A stretch of 36,624 nt of DNA from Saprospiraceae bacterium (GTDB lineage Bacteria > Bacteroidota > Bacteroidia > Chitinophagales > Saprospiraceae), in NCBI GenBank assembly GCA_027488855.1, contig JAIYAV010000376.1, forward strand, positions 1 through 36,624, in the 5' to 3' direction. Numbering within the stretch: the first letter of the stretch is position 1; the number at the start of each line of letters is the position of its first letter. Position numbers and translations under genes: made by a program. The notes beneath the pieces are model-generated. The model had not been told where the DNA came from and ran no database searches. It saw nothing but the letters and a program-made list of their open reading frames with translations. Below are positions 1-8,309 of the stretch, one piece after another.

Positions 1-1
1 G

Positions 2-1105
2 CGTTTTTTGAACGGCAACCAAAATACCAATGCCGCGCCGAATGAAAACTATGCCCGCGAGATTCTGGAGCTCTTTACCATTGGCAAAGGCCCTCTTGCT
101 GGCCCTGGTGATTATACCAATTATACGGAGCAAGACATTCGAGAGTTCGCCCGAGCCCTTACCGGTTGGCGCGATCAAGGTTACCAAACTGTCGATGCTA
201 CTACAAAAGTGGGGGCATTCTTCAGGGTTACTTCGCATGACTCTCGCACCAAAAAATTGTCTCATCGCTTCGACAACATCGAAATTGCGAACGCCAATGA
301 CAAAGAACACGAAACGGTGGTCGACATCATTTTTGCAAAAACTGAGGTGGCACGCTACATCTGCCGCAAACTATACCGTTGGTTTGTATTTTATGAAATC
401 AGCCCAGAGGTAGAGCAAAAGGTTATTCAAGCGATGGCAGATATTTTGATCCAAAATAAATACGAAATCAAACCTGCCTTGGTTGCGTTGTTGAAAAGCG
501 AGCATTTTTTTGAGGTGGCGAATCGGGGGCCAATGATCAAAAATCCTATTGTTTTTTCGGTGAACTTCGTGAAACAAATTGGCTGGACTGCTTTGGATGC
601 CACGGATTTGGCCGCACGTCATCAAGCATATCTGTCCTTTTTTCGGGATGTGAACAACCAGCAGATGGTCTATTTTGGTCCTCCCGATGTAGCTGGATGG
701 AAAGCCTATTATCAGCAGCCTGCCTACTACCGCATCTGGATCAATGCTACTACGCTGCAATCGCGCATGCGCCTGATAGACCGCTTGTCTGCCAATAATT
801 ATACCGTAGGCGTTCGAACCGGGCTGAATGTATTGGCATTTGCTGCGTCTTTGCCCACACCCAATGATCCAATGCTGTTGATTGAAGACATGGTCAGTGT
901 ACTGCTACCAGAGTCATTGACCGATCCACAGATGACAGAACTGATGAATACCTTCCTTGCTGGAATACCAGACTACGAATGGAATACCATCTGGACGAAC
1001 TATACCAAGAACCCCAGCAACACTATGATGCGCGCCAGTGCAGAAACAAAGTTGCGGAACTTGGTGAAAGCGATTTTGAGTCTGCCGGAATTTTTTCTTA
1101 GTTAG
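2..1105 (+). CDS. DUF1800 family protein, C-terminal part (5' end outside window)
   Basis: The reading frame is open from base 2 and ends with TAG at 1105, so the gene starts upstream of the window. The first residues visible (RFLNGNQNTNAAPNENYARE) match the family signature in which a conserved N-x-N-x-x-x-x-P-N-E-N-Y-A-R-E segment precedes a leucine-rich stretch and a G-W motif (ALTGWRD near residue 53 of the visible part). Further family-like features are the segment ending PPDVAGWKAYYQQPAYYR and the terminal LSLPEFFLS. DUF1800 proteins are large, usually secreted proteins of unknown biochemical role that are very often encoded directly before a DUF1501 protein, exactly as here (48-bp gap). 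They tend to occur in polysaccharide-using environmental bacteria. No reliable function can be given. The apparent TTG start at base 8 is only an internal codon. Confidence 0.85.
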   Translation, partial: RFLNGNQNTNAAPNENYAREILELFTIGKGPLAGPGDYTNYTEQDIREFARALTGWRDQGYQTVDATTKVGAFFRVTSHDSRTKKLSHRFDNIEIANANDKEHETVVDIIFAKTEVARYICRKLYRWFVFYEISPEVEQKVIQAMADILIQNKYEIKPALVALLKSEHFFEVANRGPMIKNPIVFSVNFVKQIGWTALDATDLAARHQAYLSFFRDVNNQQMVYFGPPDVAGWKAYYQQPAYYRIWINATTLQSRMRLIDRLSANNYTVGVRTGLNVLAFAASLPTPNDPMLLIEDMVSVLLPESLTDPQMTELMNTFLAGIPDYEWNTIWTNYTKNPSNTMMRASAETKLRNLVKAILSLPEFFLS

Positions 1106-1153
1106 GATTCCTATTAATGCATCCCTAAATCTCCTTATCCCAAAACATAATAC

Positions 1154-2713
1154 ATGAAAAGAAGACATTTCATCAAAGCTGCCGGATTAGCCACGTCTGT
1201 ACCGCTGATCTTAAACGGTATGAAGCTTTCGGCTTCACCGATAAGCCCTTTGTTTGAGAGTATGGATCCCTATTCTGACAAAGTTCTAGTGCTTGTTCGC
1301 CTCAATGGAGGCAATGATGGACTAAATGTGGTGCTCCCCTTGGCTCAATATAGCAATTTGTCCAAATTGCGTCCTAATATCCTCATTCCCGAAAACAAAG
1401 CACTAAAATTGAATACCGAAACGGGGTTGCACCCTGCTATGACCGGTTTTCAACAATTGTTTCAGGGGGGTAAGTTGGGGATTGTACACAGCGTAGGATA
1501 CCCCAACCAAAACCGTTCGCACTTTCGCTCCACCGACATCTGGCAATCAGGCTCCGGCTCCAACGAGTATCTTGATACTGGCTGGGTCGGACGTTATTTT
1601 GAAAAGGATCACCCTGCTTATCCCACTGGATATCCCAATGCTAACGTTCCACACCCCTTCGCGATCACATTAGGGAGTACTGTATCAGAGACCTGTCAGG
1701 GCACCGTTGGAAACTTTAGTCTGGCACTCACCGATCCTTTCAATTTTGGCAAACTGCTGGAAGGAAAGGAAAAACTTTTTCCCGATTCCAGGTATGGGAA
1801 AGAATTGTCTTTTCTTCGAACTTCCATTACCCAGACCAATCAATATTCAGAGGTCATCACGACCGCTTCCAAGAAAGGCAAAAACCAGGTGACTTATCCA
1901 ACTTCTAACCTCGCTTCCCAGTTGAAAAACGTTGCCTTACTGCTGTCGGGGGGCATCAAAACCCGTGTTTTTGTAGCCAACATAAGTGGATTTGATACCC
2001 ATGCCAATCAGGTCAGTACCAATGATACTACACTTGGTACCCACCGGGAACTCTTATTCTTGGTGTCGGAAGCCATCAAAGCTTTTCAGCAAGACTTGAT
2101 GGCCATGGGGTTGCAGGAACGAGTCATCGGCATGACTTTTTCTGAGTTTGGCCGCCAGATCAAATCAAATTTCAGTTCGGGGACTGATCATGGCACTGCT
2201 GCCCCCTTGTTTATATTTGGCAGTTGTGTAGACAAACAAATAGTGGGTAAAAATCCTGAAATTCCGGCTACGGTTCCCGACCAAACCGGGGTGCCAATGC
2301 AAATCGATTTTCGGGATGTTTATGGCTCGGTATTGCAGGACTGGTTTGGGGTCACTACAGCGGACATTAAAAAATACCTATTTGCCAACTACACGCGACT
2401 TCCCATTATCAAGAACTGCGCAGCGCTTACCACGGATACTGAAGACCTCGCGTTTGAGCCCACTTCTGTTAAGGCTTACCCCAATCCTTTCCGTGAGGTA
2501 TCGCGAATCAGCTTTAGTTTAAATGCTTCTTCCTGGACACGGGTCAGCATATTTGACAACATTGGGAGCGAGCTCAAGGTGTTGATCAGCCAGCAGTTGG
2601 GTGCTGGAGAGCATCAGTTTGATTTTTCAGCCGATCAATTTCCAGCGGGAGTTTATTTCTGCCGTATCCAAGTGGGTACGGAGGTACAGACTTTGCGGTT
2701 GATAAAAATTTAG
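1154..2713 (+). CDS. DUF1501 family protein with Tat-type signal and T9SS sorting domain
   Basis: 519 residues. The N-terminus MKRRHFIKAAGLATSVPLIL carries a twin-arginine motif followed by a hydrophobic stretch, as expected for Tat export. The body shows DUF1501 (sulfatase-like/alkaline-phosphatase-fold) landmarks: LVRLNGGNDGLNVVLPL near residue 48, YPNQNRSHFRSTDIWQSG near 115, and a late segment with EFGRQIKSN followed by GTDHGTAAPLFIFG near 335-355. The last roughly 85 residues, from KAYPNPF to LRLIKI, are a type A T9SS C-terminal sorting domain, so the protein is expected to reach the outside of the outer membrane. Combining a Tat-like signal with a T9SS tail is plausible but not proved here. 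It probably forms one transcription unit with the DUF1800 gene and is followed by a terminator. Biochemical role unknown. Confidence 0.88.
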   Translation: MKRRHFIKAAGLATSVPLILNGMKLSASPISPLFESMDPYSDKVLVLVRLNGGNDGLNVVLPLAQYSNLSKLRPNILIPENKALKLNTETGLHPAMTGFQQLFQGGKLGIVHSVGYPNQNRSHFRSTDIWQSGSGSNEYLDTGWVGRYFEKDHPAYPTGYPNANVPHPFAITLGSTVSETCQGTVGNFSLALTDPFNFGKLLEGKEKLFPDSRYGKELSFLRTSITQTNQYSEVITTASKKGKNQVTYPTSNLASQLKNVALLLSGGIKTRVFVANISGFDTHANQVSTNDTTLGTHRELLFLVSEAIKAFQQDLMAMGLQERVIGMTFSEFGRQIKSNFSSGTDHGTAAPLFIFGSCVDKQIVGKNPEIPATVPDQTGVPMQIDFRDVYGSVLQDWFGVTTADIKKYLFANYTRLPIIKNCAALTTDTEDLAFEPTSVKAYPNPFREVSRISFSLNASSWTRVSIFDNIGSELKVLISQQLGAGEHQFDFSADQFPAGVYFCRIQVGTEVQTLRLIKI

Positions 2714-2755
2714 GCTACTATTTAAGGGCATTTACGTTTTTACTGGTTTATATTT

Positions 2756-2799
2756 ATCCCTGCTTTCAGTTTCAAGAAATGCAGGGATTTTTTATTTTT
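2756..2799 (+). terminator. Intrinsic terminator after the DUF1501 gene
   Basis: Arms ATCCCTGC (2756-2763) and GCAGGGAT (2781-2788) pair perfectly, an inner TTTC/GAAA extends the stem, and a T-rich run follows from 2788. It lies 43 bases after the DUF1501 stop and separates that unit from the sigma-factor gene. Confidence 0.85.
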
Positions 2800-2819
2800 C
2801 ATGCACTTTAGAGCATGGC

Positions 2820-2828
2820 TAAAATTTG
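2820..2828 (+). promoter_or_regulatory. Candidate -7 element for the ECF sigma gene
   Basis: TAAAATTTG at 2820-2828 resembles the Bacteroidota -7 consensus TAnnTTTG with one extra spacer base. No clear -33 TTTG is visible. It overlaps an in-frame TTG at 2826, which argues that translation begins at ATG 2847 instead. Confidence 0.3.
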
Positions 2829-2846
2829 CGCATAAATCTGAATGTA

Positions 2847-3452
2847 ATGCCAAAACAATACCAAACCTACTCAGATTTTGACCTTGTTGCTTTACTTAAG
2901 GCCGATGACATTGAGGCGTTCGAGGTTTTGTATACCCGTTACTTTAGCAAACTTTTTAACCATGCCTACGAAAAATTACACGATCGTAATTTGGCGCAGG
3001 AAGTTGTACAAGATTTGTTCATCCATTTTTGGCACAATCGCGAAAAAATCGAGGTGCGGGTATCACTGGCCTCCTATTTCTTTGTAAGCCTACGCAACTT
3101 GATCATCAATCAATTCAAAAAGCGTTTGATTTACGAAAAGCACATCGATAAATTGGCACTGACCCAAAATCAAGCAACGGATGAAACGAATGAATGGCTG
3201 GATTTCCAGGATTTGCAAGCAGAATACCAACGTGCCCTTCAGGAGCTGCCTGAAAAATGTCGGGAAGTGTTTATGATGAGCCGCAATGGTGCAAGCCATA
3301 AAGAAATTGCTGCAGCACAGGGTATCTCCATAAAAACAGTAGAACAACACATTTCAAAAGCCTTACGTACTTTGCGTACATTGCTCCATACCAGACTAAA
3401 CACCTTGCTGGGAGCAGCATGTATTGTCTTCACAGCATTTTTTCAGCGTTAA
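2847..3452 (+). CDS. ECF RNA polymerase sigma factor (Bacteroidetes sigma-70 family)
   Basis: 201 residues from ATG 2847 (MPKQYQTYSD). An in-frame TTG at 2826 is rejected because it overlaps a likely -7 promoter element. Region 2 is visible as FEVLYTRYFSKLFNHAYEKL followed by AQEVVQDLFIHFWHNR and SLRNLIINQFKKR. Region 4 is the helix-turn-helix segment from LQELPEKCREVFMMSR to GISIKTVEQHISKALRTLR. A hydrophobic tail (LLGAACIVFTAFFQR) closes the protein, common in this ECF subgroup. The next gene is a FecR-type anti-sigma factor and then a SusC with an STN domain, the classic trans-envelope arrangement in which binding of a glycan outside relieves the anti-sigma factor and activates the PUL. 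The 112-bp gap to FecR is longer than in tightly coupled pairs. Confidence 0.93.
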   Translation: MPKQYQTYSDFDLVALLKADDIEAFEVLYTRYFSKLFNHAYEKLHDRNLAQEVVQDLFIHFWHNREKIEVRVSLASYFFVSLRNLIINQFKKRLIYEKHIDKLALTQNQATDETNEWLDFQDLQAEYQRALQELPEKCREVFMMSRNGASHKEIAAAQGISIKTVEQHISKALRTLRTLLHTRLNTLLGAACIVFTAFFQR

Positions 3453-3564
3453 AATCCCACAATGGAATTAAGGGTAAGCCCTATCCAAAATTGACTTATA
3501 CAACGTGTGATGCTTTCTTAACGATCAAGTATCCGCCGCATACCATCTAATTGTACAAACAGCT

Positions 3565-4599
3565 ATGCCAAATTCGCCAATAACGCCCGAACTATTAGAC
3601 AAATACCTTTCTGGTCAATGTAGTCCCGAAGAAAGTGCCAAGGTGGAGGAATGGTATGCCATGCAACCGGGAGAAAAAAATTACCTCGCCAGGCTCTCTG
3701 ATTTAGAACGGCAATTGCTCGAGGAAGAAACCCTGAAAAACATCCACACCAAAATTGGACTACAGTCGAATCCACTAGAAAAAACACCTCGGAAAATGGT
3801 GTTTCGTCGGCGCTTGTTTCAACTTGGCGTTGCAGCATCTTTACTTCTGGCCGCTTGGAGTATCTGGTATTTCGTTCCTGGAACCGAGGTCAACACTTCC
3901 GCAATTGTAAGGCCAAAGCAGCAACAGGATTGGATTCATTTTGTCAATAAGGAAGCGAAATTAATTACCCACGTCTTGCCCGATGGTACAGAGGTTTGCC
4001 TGCATCCCAATGCAGAATTGGTTTACCCCCAAACTTTTCGCCGTCAATTTCGGCAAATTGTATTCAATGGTGAGGGCTTTTTTGCGGTAGCACATGATGC
4101 CTCCAGGCCTTTTTTTATTCAGAGCGATAAAATGCAAATTCGGGTGCTAGGTACAAAATTCAATGTAAAAGCCTTGCCCAATCAAGCGATATTTCAAGTG
4201 GCCGTAGTATCCGGTAGTGTGGCTGTACGCAGTATCGCTGAACCTGGGAAAGCCAATTTGAAAGTTGTAATCTTAAAACCTAACCAACAAGCGCTTTTTG
4301 AAGTAGCCACCCAGCATTTAACTACAGTAGAAATTTTTCCCCAAGCAAAAAAAGAAATTTTTGAACCCGTTAGTGTTAGCTTTTATGATGCGCCACTAGC
4401 TGAAGTGGCGAAGCAATTGGAACGGCAGTTTAAGGTTCGCATCCAACTGGCGGATCAAGCACTAAGTGGCTGTACCTTAACGGCTGATTTTAGCAATCAA
4501 AACCTATCCGATATTCTTGAAGCCATGTGTGAAACATTGGATGCAACCTATACATTATCAGGAGATATTTTGATTTTTAACGGATTGGGTTGTGAATAG
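3565..4599 (+). CDS. FecR-family anti-sigma factor (inner membrane)
   Basis: 344 residues from ATG 3565. The N-terminal cytoplasmic part (LLDKYLSGQCSPEESAKVEEW) is the usual sigma-binding helical region. A single transmembrane segment follows at about residues 85-104 (FQLGVAASLLLAAWSIWYFV). The periplasmic FecR domain starts with DGTEVCLHPNAELVYP and contains GEGFFAVAHDASRPFFI and VLGTKFNVKA. The C-terminal DUF4974/STN-like domain (VSFYDAPLAEVAKQLERQF to the end) is expected to contact the STN domain of the neighbouring SusC. It sits between the sigma gene and susC, so it most likely holds that sigma factor inactive until substrate is sensed. Confidence 0.93.
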   Translation: MPNSPITPELLDKYLSGQCSPEESAKVEEWYAMQPGEKNYLARLSDLERQLLEEETLKNIHTKIGLQSNPLEKTPRKMVFRRRLFQLGVAASLLLAAWSIWYFVPGTEVNTSAIVRPKQQQDWIHFVNKEAKLITHVLPDGTEVCLHPNAELVYPQTFRRQFRQIVFNGEGFFAVAHDASRPFFIQSDKMQIRVLGTKFNVKALPNQAIFQVAVVSGSVAVRSIAEPGKANLKVVILKPNQQALFEVATQHLTTVEIFPQAKKEIFEPVSVSFYDAPLAEVAKQLERQFKVRIQLADQALSGCTLTADFSNQNLSDILEAMCETLDATYTLSGDILIFNGLGCE

Positions 4600-4647
4600 T
4601 TTGGTAAAAATCCATTCTGCTGAATTTTTTTCTGTTTCCAACTAAGG

Positions 4648-4679
4648 GTTGGCCGTAGTGAGAATTGACATAGAGTTTG
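4648..4679 (+). promoter_or_regulatory. Candidate promoter of the first susC
   Basis: GTTG at 4648-4651, 19 bases, then TAGAGTTTG at 4671-4679, close to the Bacteroidota pattern TTTG-N17-23-TAnnTTTG. A start near 4686 would leave a leader of about 80 bases. The -7 element covers the in-frame TTG at 4677, supporting ATG 4767 as the real start of susC. Whether this site is read by the primary sigma factor or by the local ECF factor cannot be told. Confidence 0.4.
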
Positions 4680-4766
4680 AAAGGACGAAATAGAAGCGAA
4701 AACTTTTGCTCGATTCTTTACAAACGAAATCCTTCTTCACTCACTACAAAAAAACATCAGCAAAGC

Positions 4767-7700
4767 ATGGAAAAATCAGACTTTTCGACGCCCGTAGACT
4801 GGCAAAAAATCATGCGAATCAGTTTCCTTCAACTCATTCTATTGTTCTTTATCCTGAGCATGAGTTATGCGCACAACTCGCGATCCCAAGCTATTTTGGA
4901 TAAAGAAGTATCGGTGCAACTGGAAAATGTATCACTGAAAGGAGCCATCAAAACCATCCAAGAGCAAACCCAAATTCGCTTTGTGTACAGCAGTCGCATC
5001 AAGTTAAACGAGCGCGTAACGCTAAAAACCGAAAAAGTCAAGTTGTCAACTGTGCTTGACAAACTTTTGGTTCCTACAAAAATTAATTATCGCGTCATCA
5101 ACGAACAGATCGTTTTGTCGGCAGCCAAAGAGCAGGTCAAGAGCCTAGAGGATAATTCGTTGAACTCATTCATTAAAACCACTTCCAGCGAGGTTGCAGC
5201 ATTTGCGGTTACGGGAGTGGTGGTCAATGAAGAAAATCAAGCTTTAATTGGGGCAAGTGTGCAACTCAAAGGCACTTCCAAAGGTACCGTTACGGATGAA
5301 AATGGGAATTATCGACTTGAGCTGGCCGATGCTGAAAAAAACGGAACACTGGTCGTGAGTTATGTTGGGTATGAAACGCGTGAATTTTCCATTGCGGGTC
5401 AAAGCCTGATCAATGTTCGCCTGGAATCTGGCCGATCACTGGAAGAAGTAGTAGTGGTAGGGTATGGTGAACTTAAAAAAAGCGACCTCACCGGTTCGGT
5501 TTCTACCTTGAAGACTGAAGGCAACGAAGACAAACCCATCACCTCGGTTGATCAATTCATCCAGGGAAGGGTAGCTGGGGTACAACTTACTCAAAACAGT
5601 GGGGCACCAGGATCTGGCATGAGCTTCCTCATCCGTGGGGCCAGTTCGGCAACGGGTTCCAATCAACCCCTCATCATTTTGGATGGGTATCCCATTGAAA
5701 CGGATCAACGCAGCCTTTCGCCCAATACGGGTACCAGCTTCTGGGAAACCTCCGTACCGCCAACCAACCCCCTGGCCGCCATCAACCCCAACGACATTGC
5801 CTCCATTGAAGTACTCAAAGACGCTTCTTCCACGGCCATTTATGGCTCAAGAGGCGCCAATGGGGTGGTGCTGATTACCACTAAACGGGGTAAGTTAAAA
5901 AAGGATCAAGTCTTTTATTCCTTTCGCATCGACGCAAGTAGACTGCCTAAAAAAATTGATGTGTTGCGCACCGCAGACTTTGTCGAATACGCCAACGAAG
6001 GCGCAATCAATAGCAAGCGCGATTCGATTTACAGGGCCGCAGCCATTCCTGACATTTTGAAGAACGATTATTTCTGGCAAGATTTAATCTTCCAAACCTC
6101 TATCTCCCAAGACCATCAACTGTCTTTTACCGGAGGAGATGAAAAAACCAAATATTCCGTTTCTGGCAACTATTTCAGCCAAGTCGGGATCGTCAAAAAT
6201 GCGCAGTTTGACCGAGGTTCCATTCGAGTCAACCTCGATCGACAGGTTTTGCCCAAGCTCAAATTGTTTGGCAGTTTCAGCGGTACCATTAGCGAAAATA
6301 AATCCACCCAACAATCCAACTCCAATGGCGACCAATCTGGTTCGGCCATTACAGGGGCACTTCGCTTCAGGCCGGTCGTTGTACCCTTTGCCGCAGGCAC
6401 CGATGATGAACCAGAATTGTCAGTGGAAGGAAATCCTTTAACCTTGGTTACCTTGGGGAAAAACGTAACCCGCTCAGACGTAGTGTTGGTGAACCTTAAA
6501 GCAGACTATGCCATTTTGAAAGGATTGAATCTGGTAGTCAATAGTGGCGTAAACAACACCCATGCCAAACGCGATAACTTTCAACCCTTCGGCACCTTTG
6601 CCGGACGCCAACAGGGCTACGCCTATAATGGGGAATCCAGCAGCTTTAATTTTCTGGTGGAAAACACCTTGAATTTCAATAAAACCATCGCAAAAAAGCA
6701 CCGCATCAATGCCGTGGGTGGCTACACCTGGCAGCAATGGAACAACCGCAACTTTGGCATTCAGGCAACTCAATTTGTCTCCGAGGCATTGGGAACCAAC
6801 AATTTCCAATTGGCCAGTTCCGCCTCTATCCCAGTCACCACCAATCAAAAATGGGCACTGGAATCATACCTAGGGCGGTTCAATTATACCTTTGACAACC
6901 GCTACTTGTTTACCCTGACTGGTCGCGCAGATGGAGCTTCTCGTTTGGCAGAAGGAAACAAATGGGCCTTTTTCCCCTCCCTTGCCTTGGGCTGGAACGT
7001 AGACAAAGAAAAGTTTATGAAGAATCAAACCCTGATTGACGGCCTGAAAATCCGCGCCAGCTACGGATTGAGTGGAAATCAAAGCATCGGGGTTGGTTCA
7101 TCGGTAGATCGTATCGGAACCGTACGCACGATTGTGAATGGTGCCATCGTAACTGCTCTGGCACCCAACGCCTTGGGCAACCCGAACCTGGGTTGGGAAA
7201 TCACCCGCCAGGCCAACGTAGGCATCGACATTTCGATCCTGAAAAGCAGGATTAAATTGAGTGCGGATGCCTATACGCGCAACACCACAGATTTGCTCAT
7301 CAACCTGACCTTACCGGGCTCAACAGGATACACCAGTTATGCTGCCAATTTTGGAGAAATAGAAAATATAGGGATAGAGTTTGATGCCAATGTGGAAGTG
7401 TTTACTGGAAAATTCAAGTGGAATGCTTCCGGCAACATTAGTTTCAACCGCAATAAAGTCATCAGCTTGGGAAATGGGGTGCAGTTGTTTGGCGCCAGCT
7501 ACCTGGGTGTCGGATCAATTGGCCTGGGACAGCCAGCGAATACTGCTCTGGCGGGGTATCCAATCGGTGCATTTTTTGGCTACCAAGTCAACGGGGTGTA
7601 TCAAAACGTGGAAGAAGTAGCCAAAGGGCCTAAAGATCCAACCAACCCAACCCCTGGTGACATCAAATACGTTGACCTCAATGGAGATGGCCAAATCTCC

Positions 7701-8237
7701 GTGGCCGACCGCACCATCATCGGCAATCCCTACCCGACTTACACTTTTGGGTTCAACAATGATTTTCGTTGGAAAAACCTGACCCTAAGCGTTTTTGTGA
7801 TGGGCAATATTGGGCAGGATGTGATCAATCTCAATCGCCATATCTTGGATGCGCTCACCTATACCACCGGAGCAAATGTGCGCACCGAGGCCTGGGAAGG
7901 GCGCTGGCGAGGCGAAGGAACCAGCAATTATTACCCACAAGCCCGCAATGTTGGCAATGCTTTTAGAGGGCGTTTGAGCAATTTTTATCTTGAAGATGGC
8001 TCCTTTGTTCGGCTCAAAAATGTTTCGCTGAGCTATAACTTACCTTCAAAAACAGCTAAATGGTTGCGCAACGCTAAGGTATTTGTGTCCGGTACCAACT
8101 TGATTACCTGGACCAAGTACAAGGGCTATGATCCCGAGGTAAGTGCCAATGCCACCAGTGCACTCACTCCAGGGGTCGACTTTGGAACGGTTCCTCAATT
8201 CCGTACGTACTCAACTGGCATTAGCGTAACTTTCTAA
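4767..8237 (+). CDS. SusC/RagA-type TonB-dependent transporter with STN domain
   Basis: 1156 residues from ATG 4767 (MEKSDFSTPVDW); the frame extends upstream to a TTG at 4677 that lies inside a probable promoter. A hydrophobic export signal follows near residues 16-35 (MRISFLQLILLFFILSMSYA). Next come an STN domain (about 47-100, VSVQLENVSLKGAIKTIQEQ), a carboxypeptidase-D regulatory-like beta domain (about 147-225, with GASVQLKGTSKGTVTDENG), a TonB box and plug (EEVVVVGYGELKKSDLTGSV from about 225) with RGASSATGSNQPLIILDGYP and DASSTAIYGSRGANGV, and a 22-strand-type outer-membrane barrel ending in TGISVTF. The STN domain is the part that signals to FecR. With the downstream SusD it forms an outer-membrane glycan importer; substrate not directly readable. 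Confidence 0.95.
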   Translation: MEKSDFSTPVDWQKIMRISFLQLILLFFILSMSYAHNSRSQAILDKEVSVQLENVSLKGAIKTIQEQTQIRFVYSSRIKLNERVTLKTEKVKLSTVLDKLLVPTKINYRVINEQIVLSAAKEQVKSLEDNSLNSFIKTTSSEVAAFAVTGVVVNEENQALIGASVQLKGTSKGTVTDENGNYRLELADAEKNGTLVVSYVGYETREFSIAGQSLINVRLESGRSLEEVVVVGYGELKKSDLTGSVSTLKTEGNEDKPITSVDQFIQGRVAGVQLTQNSGAPGSGMSFLIRGASSATGSNQPLIILDGYPIETDQRSLSPNTGTSFWETSVPPTNPLAAINPNDIASIEVLKDASSTAIYGSRGANGVVLITTKRGKLKKDQVFYSFRIDASRLPKKIDVLRTADFVEYANEGAINSKRDSIYRAAAIPDILKNDYFWQDLIFQTSISQDHQLSFTGGDEKTKYSVSGNYFSQVGIVKNAQFDRGSIRVNLDRQVLPKLKLFGSFSGTISENKSTQQSNSNGDQSGSAITGALRFRPVVVPFAAGTDDEPELSVEGNPLTLVTLGKNVTRSDVVLVNLKADYAILKGLNLVVNSGVNNTHAKRDNFQPFGTFAGRQQGYAYNGESSSFNFLVENTLNFNKTIAKKHRINAVGGYTWQQWNNRNFGIQATQFVSEALGTNNFQLASSASIPVTTNQKWALESYLGRFNYTFDNRYLFTLTGRADGASRLAEGNKWAFFPSLALGWNVDKEKFMKNQTLIDGLKIRASYGLSGNQSIGVGSSVDRIGTVRTIVNGAIVTALAPNALGNPNLGWEITRQANVGIDISILKSRIKLSADAYTRNTTDLLINLTLPGSTGYTSYAANFGEIENIGIEFDANVEVFTGKFKWNASGNISFNRNKVISLGNGVQLFGASYLGVGSIGLGQPANTALAGYPIGAFFGYQVNGVYQNVEEVAKGPKDPTNPTPGDIKYVDLNGDGQISVADRTIIGNPYPTYTFGFNNDFRWKNLTLSVFVMGNIGQDVINLNRHILDALTYTTGANVRTEAWEGRWRGEGTSNYYPQARNVGNAFRGRLSNFYLEDGSFVRLKNVSLSYNLPSKTAKWLRNAKVFVSGTNLITWTKYKGYDPEVSANATSALTPGVDFGTVPQFRTYSTGISVTF

Positions 8238-8309
8238 TTTATTCTTTTTGAGCAGGTTTGATATTGGGAGATTGGGTTGCCCCCTTTACCTGCTTTAAAC
8301 ACTACAATC

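Noticed and set aside
4677-4766. Upstream TTG start for the first SusC
   Set aside because: The TTG falls inside a TAGAGTTTG -7-like element and the extra residues do not resemble a signal peptide; ATG 4767 precedes the export signal.
8277-8309. Upstream TTG start for the first SusD
   Set aside because: It would put eleven residues before a normal lipoprotein signal; ATG 8310 gives a canonical start.
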